NCBI GenBank assembly: GCA_020629515.1
Contig: JAHDDE010000011.1
Coordinates: 1 to 64,000, forward strand
Direction: 5' to 3'
Source of the DNA: Saprospiraceae bacterium
Lineage (GTDB): Bacteria; Bacteroidota; Bacteroidia; Chitinophagales; Saprospiraceae
DNA: 64,000 nucleotides
Below the pieces are notes generated by a model, which was given only the letters and a program-made list of their open reading frames with translations, was not told the DNA's origin and made no database searches. How positions within the stretch are numbered: position 1 is the first letter of the stretch; each line of letters begins with the position of its first letter. The translations under genes and the position numbers were made by a program. Positions 36,128-44,782 of the stretch are shown piece after piece.

Positions 36128-37564
36128 ATGCGATACGATACAGTGGTAGGATTAGAGGTACATATTCAACTCAATACGGCGACTAAAGCCTTCTGCGGTG
36201 ATGCCCTCTCATTTGGCGAAAAAGCTAATACTCATGTATCTGCTATATCTCTCGCACATCCCGGTACTCTTCCAGTAGTAAATAAAAATCAGATTGACAA
36301 GGCCATACAATTAGGATTGGCTCTCAATTGTAAAATCAACGAATATAACTTTTTCGATAGAAAACATTATTTCTACCCTGATCTCCCAAAGGGATATCAG
36401 ATAACACAAGATAACGAACCAATCTGCATTGGAGGACATCTCGAGATAAGCGTAAATGGACGATCCAAAAAGGTAAAGATTCATCACATTCATATGGAAG
36501 AAGATGCAGGAAAAACCATCCATGATCAACATAAGAGCCTCTCATTAGTAGACCTAAATAGGGCTGGTACTCCCCTTTTAGAATTAGTTACTGAACCAGA
36601 CTTATCTTCTTCGGAAGAAGTATATCAGTTTATCGCTGAATTACAAAAACTACTGCGTTACATTGATGTATCTGATGCGGATATGGAAAAAGGGTCTATG
36701 AGATGCGATTGCAATGTCTCAGTCAAACCTGCTGGATCAACAACCCTCGGAGAAAGATGTGAGATCAAAAATCTCAACTCAAAGAGATTTGCTAAAGAAG
36801 CGGTTGAGTACGAAGCAAAAAGACAGATCGAGATGATAGAAAATGGGATTTCCTTTTCTAAACAAACCCTACATTATAATGTCGAGCAAAAAAAGACTCA
36901 AGCTCTCAGAGAAAAAGAGGGCGCCGAAGATTATCGATATTTCCCTGATCCGGACTTGGCTCCTATAAAGATTAGCTCAGAACACGTCGATTCTCTCAAA
37001 GAGCAAATGCCTAAATTGCCCTGGGTGCTTAAAGCAGAATTAGTGGAGAGACATCAACTCAAGTCTGAACACGCCGATGTCTTAACTCAAGATCCTGATT
37101 TCGGAAATTACTTTTTTGAACTCAACCACGTCCTCCAAGCTCCTCAATTGGTTTCTAATTTTATAATTAATCAGTTACTCCCAACCATCTCAAGCCTCGA
37201 TATAAATATCTCGCAATTAGAAATTTCGAATGAGCAAGTGGTTCAATATCTTGATCTAATTAAAGCAAACAAAATCTCTTCTTCCATTGCGAGTCAAAGA
37301 CTTTGGCCATCACTTTTAGAAAACAAACAAAGAAGTCCTTTAGAGTTAGCCCAAGAGCTGGAATTAATTATTAATGACGACGATGACTTTGTCCAAACAC
37401 TTATTGATTCAGTAATCTCAGAAAATCCAGCACAGGTAGCACAATATAAAAGAGGCAAAAAGAATGTCATAGGATTTTTTGTTGGAGCTATAATGCGCAA
37501 ATCAAAAGGTGCAATAAATCCCAAAACTATACAGAGCAAACTAATTGAAGCGCTCAATAATTAA
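36128..37564 (+). CDS. gatB: Aspartyl/glutamyl-tRNA(Asn/Gln) amidotransferase subunit B
   Basis: A 478-residue GatB, the tRNA-binding kinase subunit of the GatCAB amidotransferase that makes Gln-tRNA(Gln) or Asn-tRNA(Asn). Signatures: YDTVVGLEVHIQLNTATKAFC at the start, KHYFYPDLPKGYQITQ, HMEEDAGKTIHD, DLNRAGTPLLELVTEPD, MRCDCNVSV and EIKNLNSKRF. The C-terminal helical and YqeY-like tail (to SKLIEALNN) is complete; length is normal. gatA and gatC are not nearby, which is common when the subunits are scattered. Confidence 0.97.
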   Translation: MRYDTVVGLEVHIQLNTATKAFCGDALSFGEKANTHVSAISLAHPGTLPVVNKNQIDKAIQLGLALNCKINEYNFFDRKHYFYPDLPKGYQITQDNEPICIGGHLEISVNGRSKKVKIHHIHMEEDAGKTIHDQHKSLSLVDLNRAGTPLLELVTEPDLSSSEEVYQFIAELQKLLRYIDVSDADMEKGSMRCDCNVSVKPAGSTTLGERCEIKNLNSKRFAKEAVEYEAKRQIEMIENGISFSKQTLHYNVEQKKTQALREKEGAEDYRYFPDPDLAPIKISSEHVDSLKEQMPKLPWVLKAELVERHQLKSEHADVLTQDPDFGNYFFELNHVLQAPQLVSNFIINQLLPTISSLDINISQLEISNEQVVQYLDLIKANKISSSIASQRLWPSLLENKQRSPLELAQELELIINDDDDFVQTLIDSVISENPAQVAQYKRGKKNVIGFFVGAIMRKSKGAINPKTIQSKLIEALNN

Positions 37565-37662
37565 ATTTATATTGAATTATTCCTGTCCGACGGCGTTAGT
37601 CATTAAGAAACACATAAGAATTTCATTCTATTAGCGTTGATAGAAAAGTAATACGATCTAAA

Positions 37663-37995
37663 TTGATAGAATACAACAAACTGACTAAAAGATATTATTC
37701 TATTTCTGAGGTAGCCGCGCTATTTGATTTAGCCACCTCTGTATTACGATACTGGGAAAACGAATTTCAACATCTTAATCCTTCCAAAGGAAGAAATGGT
37801 ATCAGGCGTTATACCAAGGAAGACATTCGTCAGGTAGAAAAAATCTACAATTTATTAAAGGAAAGAGGTTTTACCATCGAAGGTGCAAAAAAAGAAATTA
37901 AGCTTTCGAGGACAGTCAACAAAGAATCTTCATTGACCACAAGACTCAAAACACTAAAAAGTCGCTTGGAAGAACTTAGAGATTCTCTTGAATAG
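37663..37995 (+). CDS. Small MerR-family transcriptional regulator
   Basis: A 110-residue MerR-type DNA-binding protein: winged helix (about 10-75; YYSISEVAALFDLATSVLRYWENEF, GIRRYTKEDIRQVEKIYNLL) and a C-terminal coiled-coil (about 80-110). There is no effector-binding domain and no Cys cluster, so it is unlikely to be a metal sensor. This short form is widespread in Bacteroidota. The apparent start is TTG at 37663; no in-frame ATG lies ahead of the HTH. It ends four bases from the convergent ABC ATPase gene. Confidence 0.87.
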   Translation: MIEYNKLTKRYYSISEVAALFDLATSVLRYWENEFQHLNPSKGRNGIRRYTKEDIRQVEKIYNLLKERGFTIEGAKKEIKLSRTVNKESSLTTRLKTLKSRLEELRDSLE

Positions 37996-37999
37996 ATCA

Positions 38000-38620
38000 C
38001 TATTGAAATTTTTCTATGTTCAGCTCTTTTGTGCAATGTACAAGATCACTTTTGTCATTGGACGCAATAATGATTAATCTGCTTTTGGCGTGATTAAAAA
38101 TCAACTCATTCATCCATTTTTTTGAGGTTACATCCAAATAAGAACTGGGTTCATCTAATAGTAGAAGTTTACTTTCACTCATGATGGCAATAGCCAGATT
38201 GAGTCGTTGAAGTTGACCTGACGAAAGCTCAGTTAACAATGATTTCTTATTCACTGGCAACTCCATTCTGCTATAAAACTCCTTTTCAGAAATACCGTTG
38301 TATCTATCTTTAAATTTAAAAGCGAATGTCACCATTTCCTCTATGGTGAGTGATTTCAACAAGGAAATATAGGGTGCAGCAAATGAGAGCGATTGATATA
38401 TATTTCCTCTCTCGATAACGTTTCCACCTGATTGGTAAGTAATTTTACCTTTAGATGGTGAGAGAAACCCTGATATCATTTTCATTAAGGTGGACTTACC
38501 GGATCCATTAGAACCTTTTATCGCATATATTTCATCATCGGTAAAGTGATAATCCATATTTTTGATGATCCAATGTCGAGTGTATCTCTTAGATATTTTA
38601 TCAAGCCGAATAATCATCAC
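38000..38620 (-). CDS. ABC transporter ATP-binding protein, orphan, overlapping lpxA
   Basis: A 206-residue ABC ATPase: Walker A GSNGSGKSTLMK, Q-loop region, signature LSSGQLQRLN, Walker B LLLLDEPSSYLD. It resembles the CcmA-like small ATPases. The usual switch His after Walker B is replaced: the strand reads LIIIASNDKSDLVHC, with Asn at or near the His position, so the hydrolysis cycle may be altered. No permease gene is next to it. Its first 20 bases overlap the end of lpxA on the same strand, so it is translated with the lipid A genes. Partner and substrate are unknown; a lipid A/lipopolysaccharide link is inferred only from position. Confidence 0.9.
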   Translation of the reverse strand: MMIIRLDKISKRYTRHWIIKNMDYHFTDDEIYAIKGSNGSGKSTLMKMISGFLSPSKGKITYQSGGNVIERGNIYQSLSFAAPYISLLKSLTIEEMVTFAFKFKDRYNGISEKEFYSRMELPVNKKSLLTELSSGQLQRLNLAIAIMSESKLLLLDEPSSYLDVTSKKWMNELIFNHAKSRLIIIASNDKSDLVHCTKELNIEKFQ

Positions 38621-39407
38621 TTCTAATTTGTCGAAACCCCCTAATCAATCCATTTTCGGAGGAGTTGATAAATTCTACAATTTTCTCTTTTTCAGTACTT
38701 TCTACTAAGAGTGCTTCCACTTCCTCCAGACCAATAGATATATTCTTATGCCTAATAAATAGACTTCGATAAACATCTTTGATCTGATTTATTATTTCTA
38801 AAGAAAACCCTCTTCTTTTAAGTCCTATAGAGTTAATGCCTACATAAGATAATGGTTCTCTTGCTGCCTTTATGAAAGGTGGTACATCTTTTCTCACCAA
38901 GGTCCCACCTCCTATAAATGCCGATTCCCCTATTTTAACAAATTGCTGTATGGCAGTCATCCCCCCTACAATCGCATACTTATTTACTTCTACATGTCCA
39001 GCCATATTAACTCCATTTGCGACTATGGCATGCTCTCCAATGATACAATCGTGGGCTATATGAGAATAAGCCATGATCAACGCATGAGGCTTAATTAAAG
39101 TCTTATAAGCTGCAGAAGTACCTCTATTTATGGTACAATATTCTCTGATTGTAACATTATCCTCAATGATTAGGTGTGTCTCTTCTCCTTGATATTTTAG
39201 ATCTTGAGGATCACCTCCCAATATGGCGCCTGGATATATGATACAGTTGTCACCTATGACCGTGTTATTCATTATGATCGCATGAGATTTAATATGCGAT
39301 CCATTACCGATCTTGACTTTCCCTTCTATCGTAGCGAAAGCATCTATCCTAACGTCCTTGCCAATAATAGCCCGAGTATCAACTATTGCTTTTGGGCTTA
39401 TATTCAT
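38601..39407 (-). CDS. lpxA: UDP-N-acetylglucosamine acyltransferase
   Basis: A 268-residue LpxA, which transfers the 3-hydroxyacyl chain to UDP-GlcNAc in the first step of lipid A synthesis. A left-handed beta-helix of hexapeptide repeats (VDTRAIIGKDVRIDAFATIE onwards) covers residues about 1-190, with the catalytic His in AYSHIAHDCIIGEHA. The C-terminal helical bundle (about 195-268) is present. The start codon directly follows the stop of lpxC-fabZ (zero-base gap), and the end overlaps the ABC ATPase gene by 20 bases. Confidence 0.96.
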   Translation of the reverse strand: MNISPKAIVDTRAIIGKDVRIDAFATIEGKVKIGNGSHIKSHAIIMNNTVIGDNCIIYPGAILGGDPQDLKYQGEETHLIIEDNVTIREYCTINRGTSAAYKTLIKPHALIMAYSHIAHDCIIGEHAIVANGVNMAGHVEVNKYAIVGGMTAIQQFVKIGESAFIGGGTLVRKDVPPFIKAAREPLSYVGINSIGLKRRGFSLEIINQIKDVYRSLFIRHKNISIGLEEVEALLVESTEKEKIVEFINSSENGLIRGFRQIRSDDYSA

Positions 39408-40799
39408 TTATACCTTAGTTCTATCTACAATTTGGGCAGTTAGGTCCCCTTCAGAAGCAACTTGATTACCGACATATGTGGTACCTTTCATCTGAACAAT
39501 ACCTCTCCTGATTGGTCCCGTGAGGGTCATTTTAAGAATAAGTGTATCACCTGGTAACACTTTTCTTTTGAACTTGACGTTGTCCATCTTCAAAAAATAA
39601 GTATCCCAATTGGATGGATTTTCCACATTATTCAGCGCTAATAGTCCACCTGTTTGAGCCAATGCTTCCATCTGTAATACCCCAGGAAAAACGGGATTTC
39701 CAGGAAAATGTCCCATGAAAAAATTTTCATTAAAAGTGATATTCTTTATTCCTACGACATGGTTGTCAGAAATCTCAATGATTTTATCCACCATAAGGAA
39801 AGGATATCTATGAGGTAAATAAGATTTAATTTTTTCTGTATCAAATACTGGTGTAATGGAAGGATCATAGATCGGCACACCCGCTAACTTATTTTGCTTG
39901 ACAAAAACTTCTTTCAACATTTTGGCGAATGCCACATTAGCCGTGTGCCCTGGCTTCTTGGCTATTATTTTAGCCTTTATAGGTACACCCAATAAGGCCA
40001 AATCGCCAAATAGATCCAACAATTTATGACGAGACAATTCATTATCATAATTGAGCTTTGGCTCCTTATTAACTTCCTCAATTATGGCATCAACATTATC
40101 ATGTTTTAGTACTTTAAGCGCTTCTTTAAATTGTTCTTCGGAAGCATCATTTGATTTTAATATCAGTGCATTTTCAATGCTACCTCCTTTGATCAATCCT
40201 GCTTTGGCCAATTCGATTATCTCATGTGTGAAAACAAAAGTTCTCGCATTAGCCAGCTCTATTCCGAAATCTTGTGATGAAGAATAACAAGCATACTTTT
40301 GCCCCACATTCTTCTGATCGAAATCAATCACAGTCTCGAGCATAAATTCATTAGACGGAATAGCGATATATTCTGCACCGCTTTCTTCGTGAACAAATGT
40401 TACACTTTCTTGTAACTCAAAGACTTTCTGTTCTTTTTCTTGCTCTATGATGGCACCCGCTATTTTCTCATAAAATGGCTGTGCGCTACCATCTATAATA
40501 GGAATTTCTGGCCCGTCCACTTCGATCAATGCGTTATTCACTCCAGCTCCATAAAGCGCAGCCATGATATGTTCTACTGTACCTATTGCTCCATCTCCAG
40601 TTCTCAAGTTTGTGGATCTAATGGTTGATTCAACAAACTTAACATCCGCCTTGATGGTAGGTGATTCTTCAGCATCTAAGCGTTTAAACCTAATACCAAA
40701 ATCAATATCTGCTGGACTAATTCTAACTGATGTTATTTTACCACTATGGAGACCTACCCCATCCCAACTAAACGAATCTCTAAGCGTTTTTTGATTCAT
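39408..40799 (-). CDS. lpxC-fabZ: Bifunctional UDP-3-O-acyl-GlcNAc deacetylase / 3-hydroxyacyl-ACP dehydratase
   Basis: A 463-residue fusion. The first about 300 residues are LpxC, the zinc deacetylase that commits to lipid A: TLRDSFSWDGVGLHSG start, GTVEHIMAALYG (first zinc His) and SRHKLLDLFGDLALLG (other zinc ligands His and Asp). The last about 150 residues are FabZ, with catalytic His in FMGHFPGNPVFPGVLQME and the Glu in MEALAQTGG. The fusion is a known Bacteroidota trait and couples 3-hydroxyacyl-ACP supply with its use. It sits 44 bases after lpxD and abuts lpxA. Confidence 0.96.
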   Translation of the reverse strand: MNQKTLRDSFSWDGVGLHSGKITSVRISPADIDFGIRFKRLDAEESPTIKADVKFVESTIRSTNLRTGDGAIGTVEHIMAALYGAGVNNALIEVDGPEIPIIDGSAQPFYEKIAGAIIEQEKEQKVFELQESVTFVHEESGAEYIAIPSNEFMLETVIDFDQKNVGQKYACYSSSQDFGIELANARTFVFTHEIIELAKAGLIKGGSIENALILKSNDASEEQFKEALKVLKHDNVDAIIEEVNKEPKLNYDNELSRHKLLDLFGDLALLGVPIKAKIIAKKPGHTANVAFAKMLKEVFVKQNKLAGVPIYDPSITPVFDTEKIKSYLPHRYPFLMVDKIIEISDNHVVGIKNITFNENFFMGHFPGNPVFPGVLQMEALAQTGGLLALNNVENPSNWDTYFLKMDNVKFKRKVLPGDTLILKMTLTGPIRRGIVQMKGTTYVGNQVASEGDLTAQIVDRTKV

Positions 40800-40843
40800 A
40801 TTTTCCCTCTAATTCACAATAAATATATAAAGGTAGCCTAAAT

Positions 40844-41908
40844 TCATTGGCTATCCTTCTCCGACATTTGATTTATTCTTTTTTCTAAATATTGAAGTCT
40901 TTTGATGAATTCTGGAAGTTTTTTGAACAGAGCGTATGATCTTAGATAATTCATGTATGAAAGAATTGGATACCCGTACCATTTACCATTTTCACTTTTT
41001 ATATCCTTTGCCACTCCTGACTGAGCTTGAATTTTATTCCCCTTTGCGATTTTCACATGGCCAGCAATACCAGCTTGACCTCCTAATTGGACATAATTTC
41101 CAATTTTAGAACTACCAGATATACCAGCCTGTGCTGCTATAGCCACATGTTCACCTACCTCCACACTATGAGCAATCTGAATTAAGTTATCCAATATAGC
41201 CCCTTTCCTAATTATTGTGCTTCCTATTGACGCTCTATCGATACATACATTAGCACCGATCTCGACAAAATCTTCTATGATAACATTACCCGTCTGAGGT
41301 ATTTTATGATATCGACCATCTATAAAGTGATATCCAAATCCATCACTGCCGATCACACTGTTTGCTTGTATTGTAACATTATCGCCTACTTTACAATCGG
41401 CAAATATTTTAACTCCTTCTCCTATGGTTACATTAGATCCAATAGACACATTTTTTCCTATATATGCATTTGACTTTATCACCGTTTCATCGCCTATAGT
41501 GACACCACTTTCTATAACCACAAAATGTCCAATACTCACTCTTGGTGAGAATAAAACATTCGATGCTACCACACTTCTATCACTGATCTCAAATGTTAAT
41601 TCATCATTCCCCTGAAATAGTTTCTGAATTATAGACCAAGCGGCATAAACGTCATCTACAATAATTAATGTATCATCGATCTCAGGAATATCTATGACGT
41701 CATCATGACACAAAATCGCTCGATTATTCACGCCATATAGATGTCGGAGATACTTTTTATTAGATAAAAAAGTGAGAGAATTTGCTGTTTTGGATTCAAT
41801 CGGACTAAGTACTTTTATAACCAAAGATTTGTCTCCTTTGATTCTTCCACCTACCGCAGCTGCTATATCTAATACTGAACGAATAATTCTATTTTTTTCT
41901 GTAATCAT
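40844..41908 (-). CDS. lpxD: UDP-3-O-(3-hydroxyacyl)glucosamine N-acyltransferase
   Basis: A 354-residue LpxD, which adds the second 3-hydroxyacyl chain in lipid A synthesis. The N-terminal uridine-binding domain (about 1-105, with LTFLSNKKYLRHL) is followed by a hexapeptide left-handed helix (about 110-310) and a C-terminal helix. The catalytic His lies in NLIQIAHSVEVGEHVAI. First gene of lpxD / lpxC-fabZ / lpxA / ABC ATPase on the minus strand, divergent from the GroES-like gene across 59 bases. No clear -7 element on this strand. Confidence 0.96.
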   Translation of the reverse strand: MITEKNRIIRSVLDIAAAVGGRIKGDKSLVIKVLSPIESKTANSLTFLSNKKYLRHLYGVNNRAILCHDDVIDIPEIDDTLIIVDDVYAAWSIIQKLFQGNDELTFEISDRSVVASNVLFSPRVSIGHFVVIESGVTIGDETVIKSNAYIGKNVSIGSNVTIGEGVKIFADCKVGDNVTIQANSVIGSDGFGYHFIDGRYHKIPQTGNVIIEDFVEIGANVCIDRASIGSTIIRKGAILDNLIQIAHSVEVGEHVAIAAQAGISGSSKIGNYVQLGGQAGIAGHVKIAKGNKIQAQSGVAKDIKSENGKWYGYPILSYMNYLRSYALFKKLPEFIKRLQYLEKRINQMSEKDSQ

Positions 41909-41933
41909 TAAATATTAAAAGTAATCTCTATTT

Positions 41934-41941
41934 TATATTCG
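41934..41941 (+). promoter_or_regulatory. -7-like element TATATTCG upstream of the GroES-like gene
   Basis: TATATTCG fits the TAnnTTCG form and lies 26 bases before the ATG at 41968, in the strip shared with divergent lpxD. Confidence 0.35.
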
Positions 41942-41967
41942 CCAACTTAATTTAGGACAAATCATAG

Positions 41968-42336
41968 ATGTTACATTTAGAACACAAAGACCTTAAAAAA
42001 ATTATCCTTATAGGAGATCGAGTTCTTATTCAACCTTCTAAAGAAAATAATAAGACTCCAGGTGGCTTATTCCTACCTCAAGGTATACAAAAACAAGAAG
42101 AGCTATATACGGGATATATTATGAAAGTTGGGCCAGGATATCCTATCCCAGCTATTCATGATATAGATGAACCATGGAAGGACCAACAAGAGGAAGTAAA
42201 ATATGTTCCTATACAACCTAAACCTGGCGATCTTGCAGTATACATTCAAAAACAATGTTTTGAAATGGTCTTTAATAAAGAAAAGTATATTGTCGTACCT
42301 AATTCCGCTTTAATACTTTTGATTAGAGAGGATTAA
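41968..42336 (+). CDS. GroES-like co-chaperone family protein
   Basis: A 122-residue Cpn10-fold protein. The N-terminal IILIGDRVLIQPSKENNKTPGG and LFLPQG match the GroES core and mobile-loop region, and the C-terminal EKYIVVPNSALILLIRED matches its last strands. It differs from standard GroES (about 95 residues) by an insert of about 20-25 residues in the middle (around AIHDIDEPWKDQQEEVKYVP), where the roof loop normally lies. No groEL is adjacent. It could be a second co-chaperone or a Cpn10-fold protein with another partner. It overlaps the convergent DUF4153 gene by four bases. Confidence 0.88.
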   Translation: MLHLEHKDLKKIILIGDRVLIQPSKENNKTPGGLFLPQGIQKQEELYTGYIMKVGPGYPIPAIHDIDEPWKDQQEEVKYVPIQPKPGDLAVYIQKQCFEMVFNKEKYIVVPNSALILLIRED

Positions 42337-44147
42337 TCGCTTGTGGCATTTTTGATTAATAGAATGCCCTGAGCATATTCAATTTTATATATACCTCCAC
42401 CTGACCTCTTTCCACCAATGTTGTTAAAAGCTATCTTAACAACCTCATTCCCCAAATTATCTTCGAGAGTCAATCGTTCAATGTCCAGTTGAGTATGATT
42501 TGCTTTGCTTTCTGCCAATTGATTCAACATAGCTCCTATGTCAATGATTGACTCCTGAGATGATAATTGAAGTGTCAATTGTCCTTCTTCATTGAGAGTG
42601 ATCAGAGTATCATTTTCTGTTAGATAAAAGTTGATATCAAATTTGATCAATTCATCATATCCTCTAATATCAATTTGGATATTGGGACCAGAATTGTAAT
42701 TAAAATACTCTGATGTACCCAAATTCATCATTTCTTGCTTATCCAGTCCAAAATGTTCAGCAATAATTTGTGCATTACTTTTATCCACATGTCGTAGAGA
42801 GTCTTCGCTTACCAATGTTATCGGAGACTTCACCCAATTATTGATCCATTGCATATCAGATCGCGTATCCAAAAATCTAAGTGAGGACGTCACTTCTTTT
42901 TTAGTTTCATTGTTAGTGATATCCTTAAAACTGTCAGTTACAAAGAAGTCTTCGGATTGAAGAAATTGATTAAACCTACTTATTTGGCTACTAAGTGTTG
43001 AGTCAAACATATTAATTGGGCCAGCGAATAATGCAAAAATTATAAAAATAGATAAGGATAGTGGTATCCACTTCAATTGGTAAGTCAACTTAAAACCATA
43101 CACCAATATCAAGAGCAGAAGCCATACGCCAACTAAGGCGATAACATATCTCAACTCGGTCACTCCGTAATCAGATAGGCGTCTATAAATACTGATAAAA
43201 AGCAAAAGTGTAGGAATAGTCAATATGATAAAAAAATACTTTTGGTATAATCGGACGAATAATTTATTACCAAATTCGGGACTAAAGTAATTCATAAGAT
43301 AAGTGAATAGGCCCATTATCGAAAACCATAAAGACAGCTGTGCCACCCAACCTTTGGGCAAATTCCAGCTAAACCCAATTTTAAGTCCATAAGCAAATAG
43401 TATAGACATATAAATTACTGTGACTGGAATTAAAATGAACTGAACGAACACTAAAAATGGCCTATTTAAAGTATCCAGGTTGTTGTCGTATTCAATAGTC
43501 GGGTATTTGCTTAAAAAATAAGTACTGTGAAATATTCCTCCTAAAAAAACCGCCAAGTATCCAAATATTTTACCATCAATATCTAAGTCAAATAAATTTT
43601 GAACGGCTGCAATTGCAAGGGATAGGGAAGCAAATAAAAAAATTGTAAAAAATCCTGATTCAACAAATTGTAAGAATACCCTCTTGTTATACTCCCAAAA
43701 GTCCCTATTCGTACCTCTCTTTATAAATGGGACAAATGATATGACAAGATGCAAACAACTAATAAGGCCTATCATATAAAAAGGGAATCTAAAAACTCTG
43801 GTGTTGTTTAGATCAAAGTCATAAGGCAACAATGAAAAATAAGCATAAACACCAAATAACAAGCCGATAAGATTATAAACAAGCTCTTGTAAAAAGGATA
43901 AATCATAAGACTCCCTACAAAGTCTTATTATAATACTTGAGAGAAAAAGTAAAAATGATATGAAGAAAGCATTAATAAAAAAAGCCTCGTCGAGTGACCT
44001 AACATCATTTAAATAAATAAACCTAAAAAGAATTACTGCACAAAGAACTGAATAGCATAAAGAAATCGGGAATCTTGAATAAGCAAGACTTAAATCTATA
44101 TTTTTAAGATAGTTGAGCATCACATCCGATTTTATGGACCTTAACAT
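42333..44147 (-). CDS. DUF4153 family multi-pass membrane protein
   Basis: A 604-residue membrane protein. About 12 hydrophobic helices fill residues 20-400 (for example YSVLCAVILFRFIYL, FFISFLLFLSSIIIRL, FFTIFLFASLSLAIAAVQNL, YVIALVGVWLLLLILVYGF). The last 200 residues are a soluble domain with a few regular strands. The LFDLDIDGKIFGYLAVFLGGIF segment and general layout fit DUF4153, whose members sometimes sit beside regulators; function unknown. ATG at 44147 is used; a second ATG nine codons later is possible. The 119-base gap upstream, before cyclophilin, contains a purine-rich run but no recognised signal. Confidence 0.83.
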   Translation of the reverse strand: MLRSIKSDVMLNYLKNIDLSLAYSRFPISLCYSVLCAVILFRFIYLNDVRSLDEAFFINAFFISFLLFLSSIIIRLCRESYDLSFLQELVYNLIGLLFGVYAYFSLLPYDFDLNNTRVFRFPFYMIGLISCLHLVISFVPFIKRGTNRDFWEYNKRVFLQFVESGFFTIFLFASLSLAIAAVQNLFDLDIDGKIFGYLAVFLGGIFHSTYFLSKYPTIEYDNNLDTLNRPFLVFVQFILIPVTVIYMSILFAYGLKIGFSWNLPKGWVAQLSLWFSIMGLFTYLMNYFSPEFGNKLFVRLYQKYFFIILTIPTLLLFISIYRRLSDYGVTELRYVIALVGVWLLLLILVYGFKLTYQLKWIPLSLSIFIIFALFAGPINMFDSTLSSQISRFNQFLQSEDFFVTDSFKDITNNETKKEVTSSLRFLDTRSDMQWINNWVKSPITLVSEDSLRHVDKSNAQIIAEHFGLDKQEMMNLGTSEYFNYNSGPNIQIDIRGYDELIKFDINFYLTENDTLITLNEEGQLTLQLSSQESIIDIGAMLNQLAESKANHTQLDIERLTLEDNLGNEVVKIAFNNIGGKRSGGGIYKIEYAQGILLIKNATSD

Positions 44148-44266
44148 AAGGTATTAAGCAATATCCATTAAAATAACGCTCTAAAAGGAAAGAAGAAAAG
44201 AAATGAAGCGAAGAAGATATCAACAATCGGTTTTTGAGATGGCCCCCTTCGACTTCTATTCAATCT

Positions 44267-44698
44267 TTAATCAGTAATTATAATCTTTTCTATTTTATCA
44301 CCCGCTCTAATATCATCAATAACATCAAGACCTTCAACCACTTTTCCAAAACAAGTATGGTTTCTATCTAAGTGCGAAGTGTTATTTCTGCTATGACAAA
44401 TAAAAAACTGCGACCCTCCAGTATTCCTTCCCGCATGAGCCATTGAAAGCACTCCTCTATCGTGGTACTGATTGTCTCCATCTAATTCACAAGGTATGTT
44501 GTATCCTGGCCCTCCCGCACCTGTACCATTAGGACAGCCTCCTTGAATCACAAAATCCGGAATAACTCTATGAAAGGTTAAACCATCATAAAATCCTTTT
44601 TTCGCTAACTCCGTAAAGTTCTCTACAGTTCCTGGAGCATCGTTGTTATAAAACTCAACCTTCATCACACCTTTTTCAGTATGTATTTCTGCTGCCAT
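44267..44698 (-). CDS. Peptidyl-prolyl cis-trans isomerase, cyclophilin type
   Basis: A 143-residue single-domain cyclophilin. TVENFTELAKKGFYDGLTFHRVIPDFVIQGG holds the catalytic Arg and Phe region, LSMAHAGRNTGGSQFFICH the Gln/Phe pocket, and FGKVVEGLDVIDDI the last strand. No signal peptide is present, so it should be cytoplasmic. It belongs to the short bacterial PpiB-like type. Neighbours give no hint of a special client. Confidence 0.95.
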   Translation of the reverse strand: MAAEIHTEKGVMKVEFYNNDAPGTVENFTELAKKGFYDGLTFHRVIPDFVIQGGCPNGTGAGGPGYNIPCELDGDNQYHDRGVLSMAHAGRNTGGSQFFICHSRNNTSHLDRNHTCFGKVVEGLDVIDDIRAGDKIEKIIITD

Positions 44699-44782
44699 GA
44701 TATTATTACTTATTTAGGAATGCGAAAGAAAGAAAATTCTACTAATTATTCAATGAAATTTTAATAATTCAACTTACATAAT

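Noticed and set aside
44148-44266. Purine-rich run in the gap between cyclophilin and DUF4153 genes considered as a regulatory site.
   Set aside because: It is simple biased sequence (GAAAGAAG-like) with no dyad or promoter match.
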